A DNA stretch of 19,123 nucleotides, taken from positions 1 to 19,123 of the forward strand of contig JAEWCW010000197.1 of the NCBI GenBank assembly GCA_023390415.1. The letters are read 5' to 3'. This stretch comes from Pseudomonadota bacterium. GTDB taxonomy: Bacteria > Pseudomonadota > Alphaproteobacteria > Sphingomonadales > Sphingomonadaceae. Of this stretch, positions 7,135 to 14,883 are shown in pieces. Every line of letters begins with the position of its first letter. Positions within the stretch are counted from its first letter, which is position 1. The notes under the pieces were generated by a model, which worked only from the letters and a program-made list of their open reading frames with translations, ran no database searches and was not told the origin of the DNA. A program made the translations under genes and the position numbers.

Positions 7135-7676
7135 TGGGCGTTGGAGGCCTGGTTGCCTTGGCCCTCGCCCTCTGGCTCCGCCGGCCCGCGCCGCCACTCG
7201 ACGAAATCGACGATCGCGCGGCCGCTGGCGTTGAGCAAAGGATAGGTCCGGCTGTCGGCCATCCAGCCCGGCCGCGCCGCCTGGCGCCCCGCCCAGATGT
7301 CGTAGACGAGATTGGCGGCGAGATAGAGCAAGGTCGCGACGATCAGCCCCTTCAGCGCACCGAAGCCTGCGCCGAGCACGCGGTCGACCGGCCCGACGAA
7401 CGAGCGCCGGGTGGCGCCGCCGATCCGGTGGGCGATCAATTTGCCGAGCAGGAAGACCACGCCGAAGATCAAGGCGAAGGCGAGCACCGCCGCCCCCGCC
7501 CAGGTCCCGACGGGCCCCTCCAGAGCGCCGGTGAGCGGCGTGTGCAGAAGCTTCAGCGCCGCGATCGCGACGACCAAGGCGGCGAGCGACAGCACCTCGC
7601 GCACGAAGCCGCGCATCGCGCCGAGCACGAGCCCGCCGCCGACGAGAAGAAGGGTGATCACGTCCAAAGCAGTCAT
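7131..7676 (-). CDS. cvpA: CvpA-family inner-membrane protein
   Basis: A 181-residue membrane protein with four hydrophobic segments at about residues 4-20, 28-44, 60-85 and 105-125, and the family pattern MTALDVITLLLVGGGLVLGAMRG followed by VREVLSLAA and, later, DRVLGAGFGALKG. CvpA is needed for colicin V production in E. coli and for envelope-stress tolerance in several bacteria; its molecular role is not settled. ATG 7676 fits the start of the family. ATG 7724 is in frame but adds 16 non-hydrophobic residues derived from the intergenic region. There is no clear Shine-Dalgarno on the coding strand, so translation may start on a short or leaderless transcript. It is coupled to cysS by ATGA, and a REP pair separates it from radA. 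Confidence 0.88.
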   Translation of the reverse strand: MTALDVITLLLVGGGLVLGAMRGFVREVLSLAALVVAIAALKLLHTPLTGALEGPVGTWAGAAVLAFALIFGVVFLLGKLIAHRIGGATRRSFVGPVDRVLGAGFGALKGLIVATLLYLAANLVYDIWAGRQAARPGWMADSRTYPLLNASGRAIVDFVEWRRGPAEPEGEGQGNQASNAQ

Positions 7677-7730
7677 GCTGCAAGTGCTAAAGGAGGTTCG
7701 CCGCTGGGGGAAGTGGCGATGCATGCAGGT

Positions 7731-7869
7731 GCGAGACCGTCACCCGAGCGAGACCGTCATCCCAGCGAAGGCTGGGATCTCAGCGAGAGTAGGCGCCGCC
7801 GCCAATGCAGCGCTGCAGAAAGGCCCGCGACGTCTCGTCCTGAGATCCCAGCCTTCGCTGGGATGACGG
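7731..7869. repeat. REP-like palindrome pair in inverted orientation (copy 2)
   Basis: This fills most of the 201 bp between radA and cvpA. Left half: GCGAGACCGTCA units followed by the hairpin ATCCCAGC-GAAG-GCTGGGAT (7759-7778) and CTCAGCGAGAG. Right half: CGTCTCGTCCTGAG followed by ATCCCAGC-CTTC-GCTGGGAT (7845-7864) and GACGGG. The right half is the reverse complement of the left for about 25 bases. The spacer (GGCGCCGCC...GCAGCGCTGCAG) also resembles that of copy 1. The right hairpin lies within about 15 bp of the radA stop, as expected for a 3' mRNA element. No transposase gene is nearby. Confidence 0.8.
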
Positions 7870-7877
7870 GTGTGGCA

Positions 7878-9248
7878 TCACCGCCCTAAGAGATGATCGA
7901 CGAGCTGGCCCAGCGCCCGGAAGCCCGAGAGGCGCATGTCGCTCTTGCCGCCGTCGAGCGAGGCCGGGACGAGCGCGCGGGAGAAACCGAGCTTGGCCGA
8001 TTCCTTGAGGCGAAGCGCGCCGTGCGAGACCGGGCGAACCTCGCCGGACAAGGCGACCTCGCCGAACGCCACGCTCTCCGCCGGCACCGGCCGCTCGGAC
8101 AGAGCCGAGACCAAAGCCGCCGCCACCGCCAGGTCCGCCGCCGGATCGCTGACCCGGTAGCCGCCGGCGACGTTGAGATAGACCTCGGCGGTCGAGAAGC
8201 TCAATCCGCAGCGCGCCTCCAGCACCGCGAGGATCATCGCCAGGCGCCCCGAATCCCAGCCGACCACTGCCCGGCGCGGCGTCGCCCCGCTGGCGAGGCG
8301 CACCGTCAGCGCCTGGATCTCGACCAGCACCGGCCGAGTCCCCTCCAGAGCCGGGAAGACCACCGCGCCCGGCACCGCCTCGCCGCGCTCGGTCAGGAAC
8401 AAGGCCGACGGGTTGGCGACCTCGGCAAGCCCCTCCTCGGCCATGGCGAAGACGCCGATCTCGTCGGTGCCCCCGAAGCGGTTCTTGGCCGCGCGCAGGA
8501 TCCTATACTGGTGGCTGCGCTCGCCCTCGAACGACAGCACCGTGTCGACCATATGCTCGAGCACACGCGGCCCGGCGATCGAGCCGTCCTTGGTGACGTG
8601 GCCGACCAGGACCAGCGCCGCGCCGGTCTCCTTCGCATAGCGGATCAGCTCGTGCGCCGAGGCGCGGACCTGGCTCACCGTCCCCGGCGCGCCCTCGATC
8701 AGGTCCGAATGCATGGTCTGGATCGAGTCGATGACCAGAAGCGCGGGCGGCGCGCCGTCACCCAATGTGGTCAGGATGTCGCGCACCGACGTCGCCGCGG
8801 CGAGCCGGAGCGGCGCCTTGCCGAGCCCGAGCCGGCGCGCGCGAAGCCGCACCTGGTCCGCCGCCTCCTCGCCGGAAACATAAGCCACGGCAAGACCTTG
8901 CGAAGCGATCTTCGCAGCGGCCTGGAGCAGAAGCGTCGACTTGCCGATGCCGGGATCGCCGCCGATCAGGGTTGCCGAGCCCGCGACGAGGCCGCCGCCG
9001 ACGGCCCGGTCCAGCTCCGCGATCCCGGTCGACATGCGCGGCGGAAGCGCGACCTCGGCGTCCAGCCCGACCATCTCGATCGCACGCCCGCCGCCGCGCA
9101 GATTGTGCCGCGCCGAGAAGGGCGTGACCACCGCGCCGGCGTCTTCCACCAGCGTGTTCCACCCCTCGCAATCCGGGCATTGCCCCTGCCAGCGCGGCTG
9201 CGACGTCCCGCAGGCCTGGCAGACATATTTGGTGCGCAGCTTCGCCAT
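7878..9248 (-). CDS. radA: DNA repair protein RadA (branch-migration helicase)
   Basis: RecA-like ATPase that helps branch migration of recombination intermediates. All four parts of the family are present in 456 residues: an N-terminal zinc ribbon with C10-x2-C13 and C24-x2-C27; a Walker A loop GGDPGIGKSTLL (about 96-107) and Walker B LLVIDSIQT (about 170-178); the RadA-specific KNRFG motif (255-259); and a C-terminal Lon-protease-like domain (about 270-456, for example LTVRLASGATPRRAVVGWD and LSGEVRPVSHGALRLKEA-like sequence). ATG 9248 places the zinc ribbon at the usual distance from the N-terminus. The start overlaps the stop of the upstream DUF1493-type gene as TGATG, so translation is coupled. 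It is normal in length and motifs. Confidence 0.97.
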   Translation of the reverse strand: MAKLRTKYVCQACGTSQPRWQGQCPDCEGWNTLVEDAGAVVTPFSARHNLRGGGRAIEMVGLDAEVALPPRMSTGIAELDRAVGGGLVAGSATLIGGDPGIGKSTLLLQAAAKIASQGLAVAYVSGEEAADQVRLRARRLGLGKAPLRLAAATSVRDILTTLGDGAPPALLVIDSIQTMHSDLIEGAPGTVSQVRASAHELIRYAKETGAALVLVGHVTKDGSIAGPRVLEHMVDTVLSFEGERSHQYRILRAAKNRFGGTDEIGVFAMAEEGLAEVANPSALFLTERGEAVPGAVVFPALEGTRPVLVEIQALTVRLASGATPRRAVVGWDSGRLAMILAVLEARCGLSFSTAEVYLNVAGGYRVSDPAADLAVAAALVSALSERPVPAESVAFGEVALSGEVRPVSHGALRLKESAKLGFSRALVPASLDGGKSDMRLSGFRALGQLVDHLLGR

Positions 9249-9721
9249 CAGTCCACCACCCTCGCCATGATCAGCGTCACAATCATCGCGGCCGCGCCGC
9301 CCGCGAAAAACGTGAATTGCACCCAGCTCGCGGCATGGACCGAAAGGACCTTACCGCGGGGGCGCGGGATGCGCGGCGTGTCCGGCCAGCGTCCCGTCCG
9401 GATGTGGCCAACCAGTTGCCCCACCGTCATCGGCTGCGCCTCGAAGCAGGCGACGCTGGAGCGGAGGTGCCAGGGAAGCGGCGCTCCGAGCCCCTCGACG
9501 CCGAAATGGATTTCGAGGTGGAAATCGCCGGGCGCCATCTCGAACTCGTCGTCGATCATGCAGATCAGCTCATAGGCATCGTCGCCATAGACGCCGAGAT
9601 CCTCCATGATCCGTGTCTCGGGACGGATTCGCTCCTCCGGCAAACCCGAAACATCGCGGACGCCGCGCACGACGAAGTCCAAGACCTCCGACTCTCCCGC
9701 CTTCCGTCCATCCCGCTTCAT
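9248..9721 (-). CDS. DUF1493-like acyl-carrier-type protein with C-terminal membrane helix
   Basis: A 157-residue protein. Residues about 10-95 resemble DUF1493, a family with an acyl-carrier-protein-like fold: EVLDFVVRGVRDVSGLPEERI, then IMEDLGVYGDDAYELICMIDDEF, with GDDA where true carrier proteins have the DSL phosphopantetheine-attachment serine. With no Ser at that place, it probably does not carry an acyl group in the usual way. Residues about 98-130 are a basic linker. The C-terminus has a hydrophobic helix (about 133-153, VQFTFFAGGAAAMIVTLIM) that would anchor it in the membrane with the domain inside. ATG 9721 is the first plausible start; upstream sequence in the frame is antisense to hpf. 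It is translationally coupled to radA (TGATG). The partner and function are unknown. Confidence 0.65.
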   Translation of the reverse strand: MKRDGRKAGESEVLDFVVRGVRDVSGLPEERIRPETRIMEDLGVYGDDAYELICMIDDEFEMAPGDFHLEIHFGVEGLGAPLPWHLRSSVACFEAQPMTVGQLVGHIRTGRWPDTPRIPRPRGKVLSVHAASWVQFTFFAGGAAAMIVTLIMARVVD

Positions 9722-9830
9722 CCGACTGACGTAGCGGAACAGAAACGGAACTTCCAGCCCCGGACAGATCGGCCGGAACGGCTTCCGCTGCCCCGCATTA
9801 TCTCCGGAAGACCAGAAGCGGAGGCAGACC
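9722..9830. promoter_or_regulatory. Divergent intergenic region with three CGGAAC repeats
   Basis: This 109-bp gap separates the leftward DUF1493-radA operon from hpf. It holds CGGAAC at 9735-9740, 9746-9751 and 9774-9779, the first two 11 bases apart (one helical turn), plus a small CGGAA-CGGC-TTCCG stem (9774-9787). Promoters for both directions should lie here. CGGAAC resembles the -35 of general-stress ECF (EcfG) promoters, which would suit a hibernation factor, but I could not find a convincing GTT -10 at the right spacing. Confidence 0.3.
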
Positions 9831-10157
9831 TTGTTCATCAACATCCATGTCGACAACCAGATCGAGAGCGATTCCGAGCGCAATGCGCGCCTCGAAGAGC
9901 AGATCCGCCAGCGCATGGCGCGCTTCGAGGAGAGGATCACCGACATCGAGGTCCACGTCTCCGACGTCAATGGCCCCAAGGGCGGCGCCGGCGACCTTCG
10001 ATCGAGCATGGAGGTTCGGGTGAACGGCATCCAGCCGGTGGCTGTGGTCGAACATGGCACCAACGTCGATCGCGCGGTGATCGGTGCCGCTAAGAAGGCG
10101 GTGCGGGCGCTCGATAGCCAGCTCGGCAAGCTCGCCGACCGGACCCGGGGAGCCTGA
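9831..10157 (+). CDS. hpf: Ribosome hibernation-promoting factor, HPF/RaiA family
   Basis: A 108-residue single-domain protein of the sigma-54-modulation/S30Ae type, which binds 30S subunits and silences ribosomes in stationary phase or stress. The beta-alpha-beta-beta-beta-alpha order is visible: FINIHVDNQ, RLEEQIRQRMARFEERI, TDIEVHVSDVNG, RSSMEVRVNG, PVAVVEHGTNVDRAVIGAAKKAVRALDSQL. It is short-type, lacking the C-terminal dimerisation domain of long HPF. The start is TTG 9831, with GGAGG six bases upstream; no in-frame ATG or GTG lies before the first beta-strand. It is divergent from the DUF1493-radA operon and 46 bp ahead of an EEP-family gene on the same strand. Confidence 0.82.
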   Translation: MFINIHVDNQIESDSERNARLEEQIRQRMARFEERITDIEVHVSDVNGPKGGAGDLRSSMEVRVNGIQPVAVVEHGTNVDRAVIGAAKKAVRALDSQLGKLADRTRGA

Positions 10158-10203
10158 CCATAGGCCTTGCCCAGCGCCGCGCGGCGGACCATGAGCCGCC
10201 GCG

Positions 10204-10899
10204 ATGATCCGCGCCGCCAGCTACAACATGCGCAAGGCGATCGGCACCGATCGGCGGCGCCGGCCCGAGCGCACGATCGAGGTGCTGAACGAGCTCGATG
10301 CGGACGTGATCGCGCTCCAGGAGGCCGACCGCCGCTTCGGCAGCCGGGCAAGTGCGATCCCCTTCCCGCTGCTCGAAGCGCATAGCGACTACGTCCCAGT
10401 TCCATTCGATTCGCGTGCGGGCAGCATCGGCTTCCACGGCAATGCCCTGCTCGTGCGGCGCGGCGTGGAACTGCTCGGCCGCGAGCTCGTCCACCTGCCC
10501 TCGCTCGAGCCGCGCGGCGCGGTGCTCGCCGATCTCGTCGTGAAGGGGCTGAGGCTCCGGGTTGTCGGCATGCATCTCGACCTGTCCGGCCTGTGGCGCC
10601 GCCGCCAGGCCGCCGCCATCCTCTCCCATCTCGATTCGCTTCCCGGAAGCCCGGCGACCGTCATGATGGGCGATCTCAACGAATGGAGCGTCCGTGGCGG
10701 CTGCCTGGAGGATTTTGGGATCCACCATCATTTCGCGGAGTGCGGCCGGAGCTTCCACGCGCGCCGGCCGATCGCCCAGCTCGATCGGATCATGTTCACG
10801 CCGGATCTCGCTTTGATTGCGAGCGGAGTCCATCAGAGCGCGGCTGCACGCACCGCCTCCGACCACCTCCCGATCTGGGCGGACCTGCGCCCAGCCTAG
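10204..10899 (+). CDS. Endonuclease/exonuclease/phosphatase-fold hydrolase
   Basis: A 231-residue metal-dependent phosphodiesterase of the EEP superfamily (DNase I, exonuclease III and sphingomyelinase relatives). The catalytic set is complete: N8 in ASYNMRKA, E40 in LQEAD, H124 in GMHLDL, D157 and N159 in MGDLNEW, D194 in LDRIMF, and the final D220-H221 in ASDHLPIWA. The substrate cannot be told from the sequence: nucleic acid, phosphoinositide-like lipid and other phosphodiesters are all possible. There is no signal peptide, so it is cytoplasmic. ATG 10204 starts directly at the first beta-strand; the Shine-Dalgarno is weak. It ends 15 bp before the convergent serine hydrolase gene. Confidence 0.88.
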   Translation: MIRAASYNMRKAIGTDRRRRPERTIEVLNELDADVIALQEADRRFGSRASAIPFPLLEAHSDYVPVPFDSRAGSIGFHGNALLVRRGVELLGRELVHLPSLEPRGAVLADLVVKGLRLRVVGMHLDLSGLWRRRQAAAILSHLDSLPGSPATVMMGDLNEWSVRGGCLEDFGIHHHFAECGRSFHARRPIAQLDRIMFTPDLALIASGVHQSAAARTASDHLPIWADLRPA

Positions 10900-10914
10900 G
10901 GTCGGCGTTCAGCC

Positions 10915-12231
10915 TCAGCGGCTGCGCTGATCGCCCTGATTCTCGGGCTCCTCGGCCGCCGGCGCGCTCTGGCCGCGGTCGAGCTGCATCCAGTCGTGGA
11001 AGGGCAGGCCGTAGACCATGTCCATCACCTCGAACTCGATCCCGCCGGGCTGTCCGGCGGAGCTATTCCACAAAGCGACCACGCCGGTCTTCAGCGCCGG
11101 ATCGAACATGATCAGCGAGCGATAGCCGCGCACGCCGCCGCGATGGCCGATCACGCGGTGGCCGGCATAATCGTAGATCCGCCAGCCGAGGCCGTAGAAG
11201 CTGTTGCCGATCCGCTCCGCCTGGCGGCGGCGGCGGGCATTCTCGCCCGGAGTGGCTGCGAGCGGGCTCTGGACGGCGGCGAGCACGTCCGCCGGCACGA
11301 CGTCCGGCACCAGGCCCATCTGCGCCCGCATCCACAAGGCGAGATCCTTGATCGAGCTGTTGACCCCGCCCGCGGCGGGCACGCGATAATAGGCCTCGGC
11401 CACCTCCTGGGGCGTGCTGGTGCGGCCGCCGACATGGGGCCGCGCCCAGCTCGGCGACGCCATCAGCTCGGCGCGGGTCATGCTCGCGGATGTCATTCCC
11501 AGCGGGAGGAACAGCCGCTCGCGCACCACGTCGCGATAGGGCCGGCCGGTGACCCGCTCGACCGCCTCGGACGCACCGTCATAGGCGACGTTCTGATAGG
11601 CGTGGCACGTGCCCGGCGCGCAAATCTGGTTGAGCGTGGCGAGAGTCGAGCGCAGGAAGCGCGGGTCCTGGTCGTCCTCCAGCTTCGAATCCTGGGCATG
11701 GCCGAACAGGCCGAGCCGGTGCGAAAGCATGTCGGCGAGCGTCGCCTGGTGCTCGGCGCCGCCCGGAAGCCTCATCGAGCTCACCCAGCGCGCCACCGGA
11801 TCGTGAAGCGACAGGCTGCGGTCGTGGGCGAGCAAGGCGACCATGTCCCCGGCGACGCCCTTCGACAAAGACGCCCAGCGGAAGACGGTGTTGACCGTCA
11901 CCGGCTCCTCGCCGCCAGCAGCGGTGATCCCGTAGCCCTGAAGGAAGCGGATCTCGCCATTCTCGATGATTCCGACGGCAAGGCCGACCATGTTTGGGCG
12001 CTCGGCGAGCATGCGGAGGCGCTGGTCGAGCCGGCGATAGTCGATTCGGCCCGCCGGCGCGGCTTCCTCGCCGATCTGCGCCTCGAAGCCGTTGCGCGGG
12101 CCGATTGCGGTGGCCGGCTCGACGCTGTTGCCGGTTTGGGGCGCGACGACCCGGACGTTGAACGCCGCCCAGACGATGCCGGCAAGCGAGAGCAGGGCGA
12201 TGAGGAGGAGTGCGGTACGCCGGAAGGTCAC
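10915..12231 (-). CDS. Membrane-anchored class C beta-lactamase-like serine hydrolase (S12 family)
   Basis: Penicillin-binding-protein-fold serine hydrolase of 438 residues, with the nucleophile motif S121-L-S-K124 in RWASLSKG, Y212-Q-N214 as the YxN motif, and H363-R-G-G in place of KTG. The HRG variant is common in S12 esterases and peptidases, so I would not call it a resistance beta-lactamase. An N-terminal hydrophobic helix (about residues 5-26) with Arg before it acts as signal peptide or anchor and places the domain in the periplasm. I chose GTG 12231 because GGAAAGG lies about 8 bases upstream and the hydrophobic helix follows at once. ATG 12291 is in frame (458 aa) but has no ribosome site and adds a non-signal-like 20 residues. 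Normal length; substrate unknown. Confidence 0.85.
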   Translation of the reverse strand: MTFRRTALLLIALLSLAGIVWAAFNVRVVAPQTGNSVEPATAIGPRNGFEAQIGEEAAPAGRIDYRRLDQRLRMLAERPNMVGLAVGIIENGEIRFLQGYGITAAGGEEPVTVNTVFRWASLSKGVAGDMVALLAHDRSLSLHDPVARWVSSMRLPGGAEHQATLADMLSHRLGLFGHAQDSKLEDDQDPRFLRSTLATLNQICAPGTCHAYQNVAYDGASEAVERVTGRPYRDVVRERLFLPLGMTSASMTRAELMASPSWARPHVGGRTSTPQEVAEAYYRVPAAGGVNSSIKDLALWMRAQMGLVPDVVPADVLAAVQSPLAATPGENARRRRQAERIGNSFYGLGWRIYDYAGHRVIGHRGGVRGYRSLIMFDPALKTGVVALWNSSAGQPGGIEFEVMDMVYGLPFHDWMQLDRGQSAPAAEEPENQGDQRSR

Positions 12232-12319
12232 GACGCCGGCCTTTCCGGGAAAAATTTGCCGAGCGCAAGGCGCTAGCGACCGGCTCGACATGGGGTGCGG
12301 CGGCTGTCAGCTTGGGCTC

Positions 12320-14566
12320 ATGCACGAGAAGGAGTTGCGCCTCGCTCTGGTCTGCTATGGCGGCGTCAGCCTCGCCGTGTACATGCACGGGATCACCCGC
12401 GAGATCTGGCATCTCGTCCGGGCGAGCGAGGCCTTTCACGGCGGCCGCGCGCCTGGCGAGGGGGTCGAGGCAGTCTATGCCGGCCTGCTCGGCGAGATCG
12501 CCGAAGGCGGCACGGCGGTGCGCGTGCTCGTCGACATCCTCGCCGGCGCCAGCGCGGGCGGGATCAATGCCATCTTCCTCGCCGATGCGATCGCGACCGG
12601 AAGCTCGTTCGAGCCGCTGACCGACCTCTGGCTCGAAGGCGCCGACGTCGATCATCTGATCGACCCGGAGGTGAGCACCCTCTCCCGCTTCGCCAAGGCT
12701 GCCGCGGTGCCGATCGCCTGGGCCTTGTCCGGGCGCGGCGATTCGGGCGAGCGCGCCGAGGTTCGCGCCAAGGTCGCGAACTTCGTCCGCGCGCGCTGGT
12801 TCGCACCCCCCTTCAGCGGGCGCGGCTTCACCGAGATCCTGCTCGACGCGCTCACCGCGATGCGCGCCGCGCCCGCCTCCCCGCCTTTGCTCCCGCCCGG
12901 GCATCCGGTCGACCTCTCGGTCACGGTCACGGACTTTCACGGCTATCCGCAGAAGCTCCGGCTCAATTCACCGCCGGAGGTGCTCGAGACCGAGCATCGC
13001 ATCACCCTCTCCTTCCGCGGCCATGCCGGGACGCTGGCCGAGGTGCCGGATCTCGCCTTCGCGGCGCGGGCGACGGCGAGCTTCCCGGGCGCCTTCCCGC
13101 CCTTCGCCATCGGCGAGTTGGACTCGGTGCTCGAGAAGCGGGGCGACGCCTGGCCCGGCCGCGCCGACTTCGTCCAGGCCGCCTTCCCCGATCCGGAGCG
13201 GGCCGAGCGGACCGTGCTGATCGACGGCGCGATCCTCGCCAACGCGCCCTTCCGCCCGGCCATCGCCGCGCTCCAAAACCGGCCCGCGCGGCGCGAGATC
13301 GACCGCCGCTTCGTCTATATCGATCCCAAGCCGGGGGTCCGGAGCGTCCGGCTGACCTCGGCCGAGAGCGAAGAGGCGCCCGGCTTCTTCGGCACCATCT
13401 TCGCCGCCCTCGCCGACATTCCGCGCGAGCAGCCGATCCGCGACAATCTCGAGGCGATCGAGCAGCGCTCGTCGCGGATCCGGCGGATGAACCGGATCAT
13501 CGCCGCGATCCGGCCGCAGGTCGAATCGGCCATCGCCAAGGCGTTCGGCGCCTCCTTCTTCGTGCTCAAGGCGACCCCGGCCCGGGTCCGGGCCTGGCGG
13601 AACCGCGCGCACCGCGTCGCCGCACGCCAGGCCGGCTTCGCCTACGCCGCCTACGGCCAGCTCAAGCTGTCGCGGGTGGTCGAGGAGACGGTCGGGCAGA
13701 TCTGCCGGATCGCCGGCAATCCGGACCGGAGCGACGTCCGCCGTGCCATCTGGGACCATATAAGAAGCCGCGGCATCGCCGGCGACGACGCCTTCACCGG
13801 CGCCGGCGCGGCGCGCCCGACCATCGCCTTCCTCGCCGCCTTCGATACCGGTTTCCGGATCCGCCGGCTGCGCTTCCTCGCTCGCCAGATCCGGGACCGG
13901 CCGGAGCTGCGCGCGGCGATCGACGATTTGATCGGCCGCTTCCGCGCCGCCGCCGCCCGGGTCCCGATCGAGCCCGCGCCCTTCGCCGAGGCGGGGGCCG
14001 CGCTCGATCGGCTGCGCGACCTGCTCGGCCTGCCCGAGCTCGACGAGGCGACGGACGAGCTGGTCGCGGCCGCGGTCGAGTCGCTGCCCCGCGCCGGGCG
14101 CAAGGCCCTGCTCGTCGCCTATCTCGGCTTCCCCTTCTACGACATCGCCACCTTCCCTCTGCTCCAGGAGGACGGGCGCGACGAATATGACCCGATCAAG
14201 GTCGACCGGATCTCGCCCGACGACGCGACTGCGATCCGGGCCGGCGGTGCCGCGACCCTCAAGGGCGTGCAATTCTCCAGCTTCGGCGCCTTCTTCAGCC
14301 GCGCCTGGCGCGAGAACGACTATCTCTGGGGCCGTCTGCACGGCGCCGACCGGCTGATCGACATCCTTCTGTCGACCGCGGCCACCGCCCGGACCGAGGC
14401 CGAGATCGCCGCATTGAAGCGCAGCGCGTTCCGCGCGATCCTCGCCGAGGAGAAGGGTCGGCTCACCCATGTCGGGCCGCTCTTCGACGAGATCGCGCGC
14501 GAGATCGACGCCGCCGGCCTTGATGCGGGCGCGGATTTGCGAGAGGAGAGGTCATGCAGTTCCTGA
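12320..14566 (+). CDS. Large patatin-related phospholipase-like protein
   Basis: A 748-residue protein of the long patatin-related group. The opening is characteristic (MHEKELRLALVCYGGVSLAVYMHG), with the glycine-rich oxyanion loop CYGG. The nucleophile elbow is GASAGG (S78), and the second member of the Ser-Asp dyad is D302 in LIDGAILANAPF. The remaining 440 residues form the helical C-terminal region of the family, with DUF3376-like sequence. Patatins hydrolyse acyl esters of membrane lipids; the substrate here is unknown. ATG 12320 fits the family start; ATG 12290 in frame would add ten Gly/Cys-rich residues. No good Shine-Dalgarno precedes either. The 3' end overlaps lapA by 13 bp in another frame, so lapA, pyrF and perhaps accD-folC follow in one transcript. 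Confidence 0.88.
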   Translation: MHEKELRLALVCYGGVSLAVYMHGITREIWHLVRASEAFHGGRAPGEGVEAVYAGLLGEIAEGGTAVRVLVDILAGASAGGINAIFLADAIATGSSFEPLTDLWLEGADVDHLIDPEVSTLSRFAKAAAVPIAWALSGRGDSGERAEVRAKVANFVRARWFAPPFSGRGFTEILLDALTAMRAAPASPPLLPPGHPVDLSVTVTDFHGYPQKLRLNSPPEVLETEHRITLSFRGHAGTLAEVPDLAFAARATASFPGAFPPFAIGELDSVLEKRGDAWPGRADFVQAAFPDPERAERTVLIDGAILANAPFRPAIAALQNRPARREIDRRFVYIDPKPGVRSVRLTSAESEEAPGFFGTIFAALADIPREQPIRDNLEAIEQRSSRIRRMNRIIAAIRPQVESAIAKAFGASFFVLKATPARVRAWRNRAHRVAARQAGFAYAAYGQLKLSRVVEETVGQICRIAGNPDRSDVRRAIWDHIRSRGIAGDDAFTGAGAARPTIAFLAAFDTGFRIRRLRFLARQIRDRPELRAAIDDLIGRFRAAAARVPIEPAPFAEAGAALDRLRDLLGLPELDEATDELVAAAVESLPRAGRKALLVAYLGFPFYDIATFPLLQEDGRDEYDPIKVDRISPDDATAIRAGGAATLKGVQFSSFGAFFSRAWRENDYLWGRLHGADRLIDILLSTAATARTEAEIAALKRSAFRAILAEEKGRLTHVGPLFDEIAREIDAAGLDAGADLREERSCSS

Positions 14567-14883
14567 AGACCCTGTTCTGGGTGATCCTCGCGGTCGTGAT
14601 CGTGCTGTTCGCGCGGGCCAACTGGACCCAGGTGACGGTGAAGCTCTGGGGCGGCCTCCTCGCCGACGTGAAGCTTCCGGTGCTGCTCCTCGCCGCCTTC
14701 CTGATCGGCTTCCTGCCGACCTTCCTCATCTATCGCGGCCGGCTGTGGGCGCTGAAGCGGCGCCTCGATTCCGCGCCTGCGGTAACGGTGGTCAATAAGC
14801 CGGGCGCTGCGACCGCCACGCCGACTCCCCCGCGCACCCCCGAAGACCGGATCGCGACCGACAGCAAAATCTGGCCGGCATGA
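14554..14883 (+). CDS. lapA: LapA-type small membrane protein (lipopolysaccharide assembly protein A domain)
   Basis: A 109-residue inner-membrane protein with two hydrophobic helices (about residues 4-20 and 41-60) joined by a short loop containing the family's NWTQVTVKLWGG stretch. A basic segment (RGRLWALKRRLD) and a Pro/Thr/Ala-rich tail follow. In E. coli LapA works with LapB to couple LPS synthesis to LpxC turnover; no lapB partner is in this window. ATG 14554 has AGGAG five bases upstream. The gene starts inside the patatin reading frame, and its stop overlaps the pyrF start as ATGA. Confidence 0.85.
   Translation: MQFLKTLFWVILAVVIVLFARANWTQVTVKLWGGLLADVKLPVLLLAAFLIGFLPTFLIYRGRLWALKRRLDSAPAVTVVNKPGAATATPTPPRTPEDRIATDSKIWPA

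Noticed and set aside
7135..7683. N-terminal extension of cysS to an upstream ATG (619 residues)
   Set aside because: The extra 183 residues are antisense-like Arg-rich sequence overlapping cvpA. The synthetase family begins at MIRLHDTQ, right before its first motif.
7691..7696. AGGAGG on the plus strand as a ribosome site
   Set aside because: No start codon lies at suitable spacing and no credible plus-strand gene follows; it lies in the leader of the leftward cvpA gene.
5663..7869. REP copies as a CRISPR array or intrinsic terminators
   Set aside because: There is no regular repeat-spacer series and no cas gene, and the stems lack a following T-run.
10915..12231. AmpC-type resistance beta-lactamase with AmpG as partner
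   Set aside because: The KTG motif is HRG, the protein appears membrane-anchored and longer than AmpC, and no ampR regulator is present. It fits the general S12 hydrolase group better.
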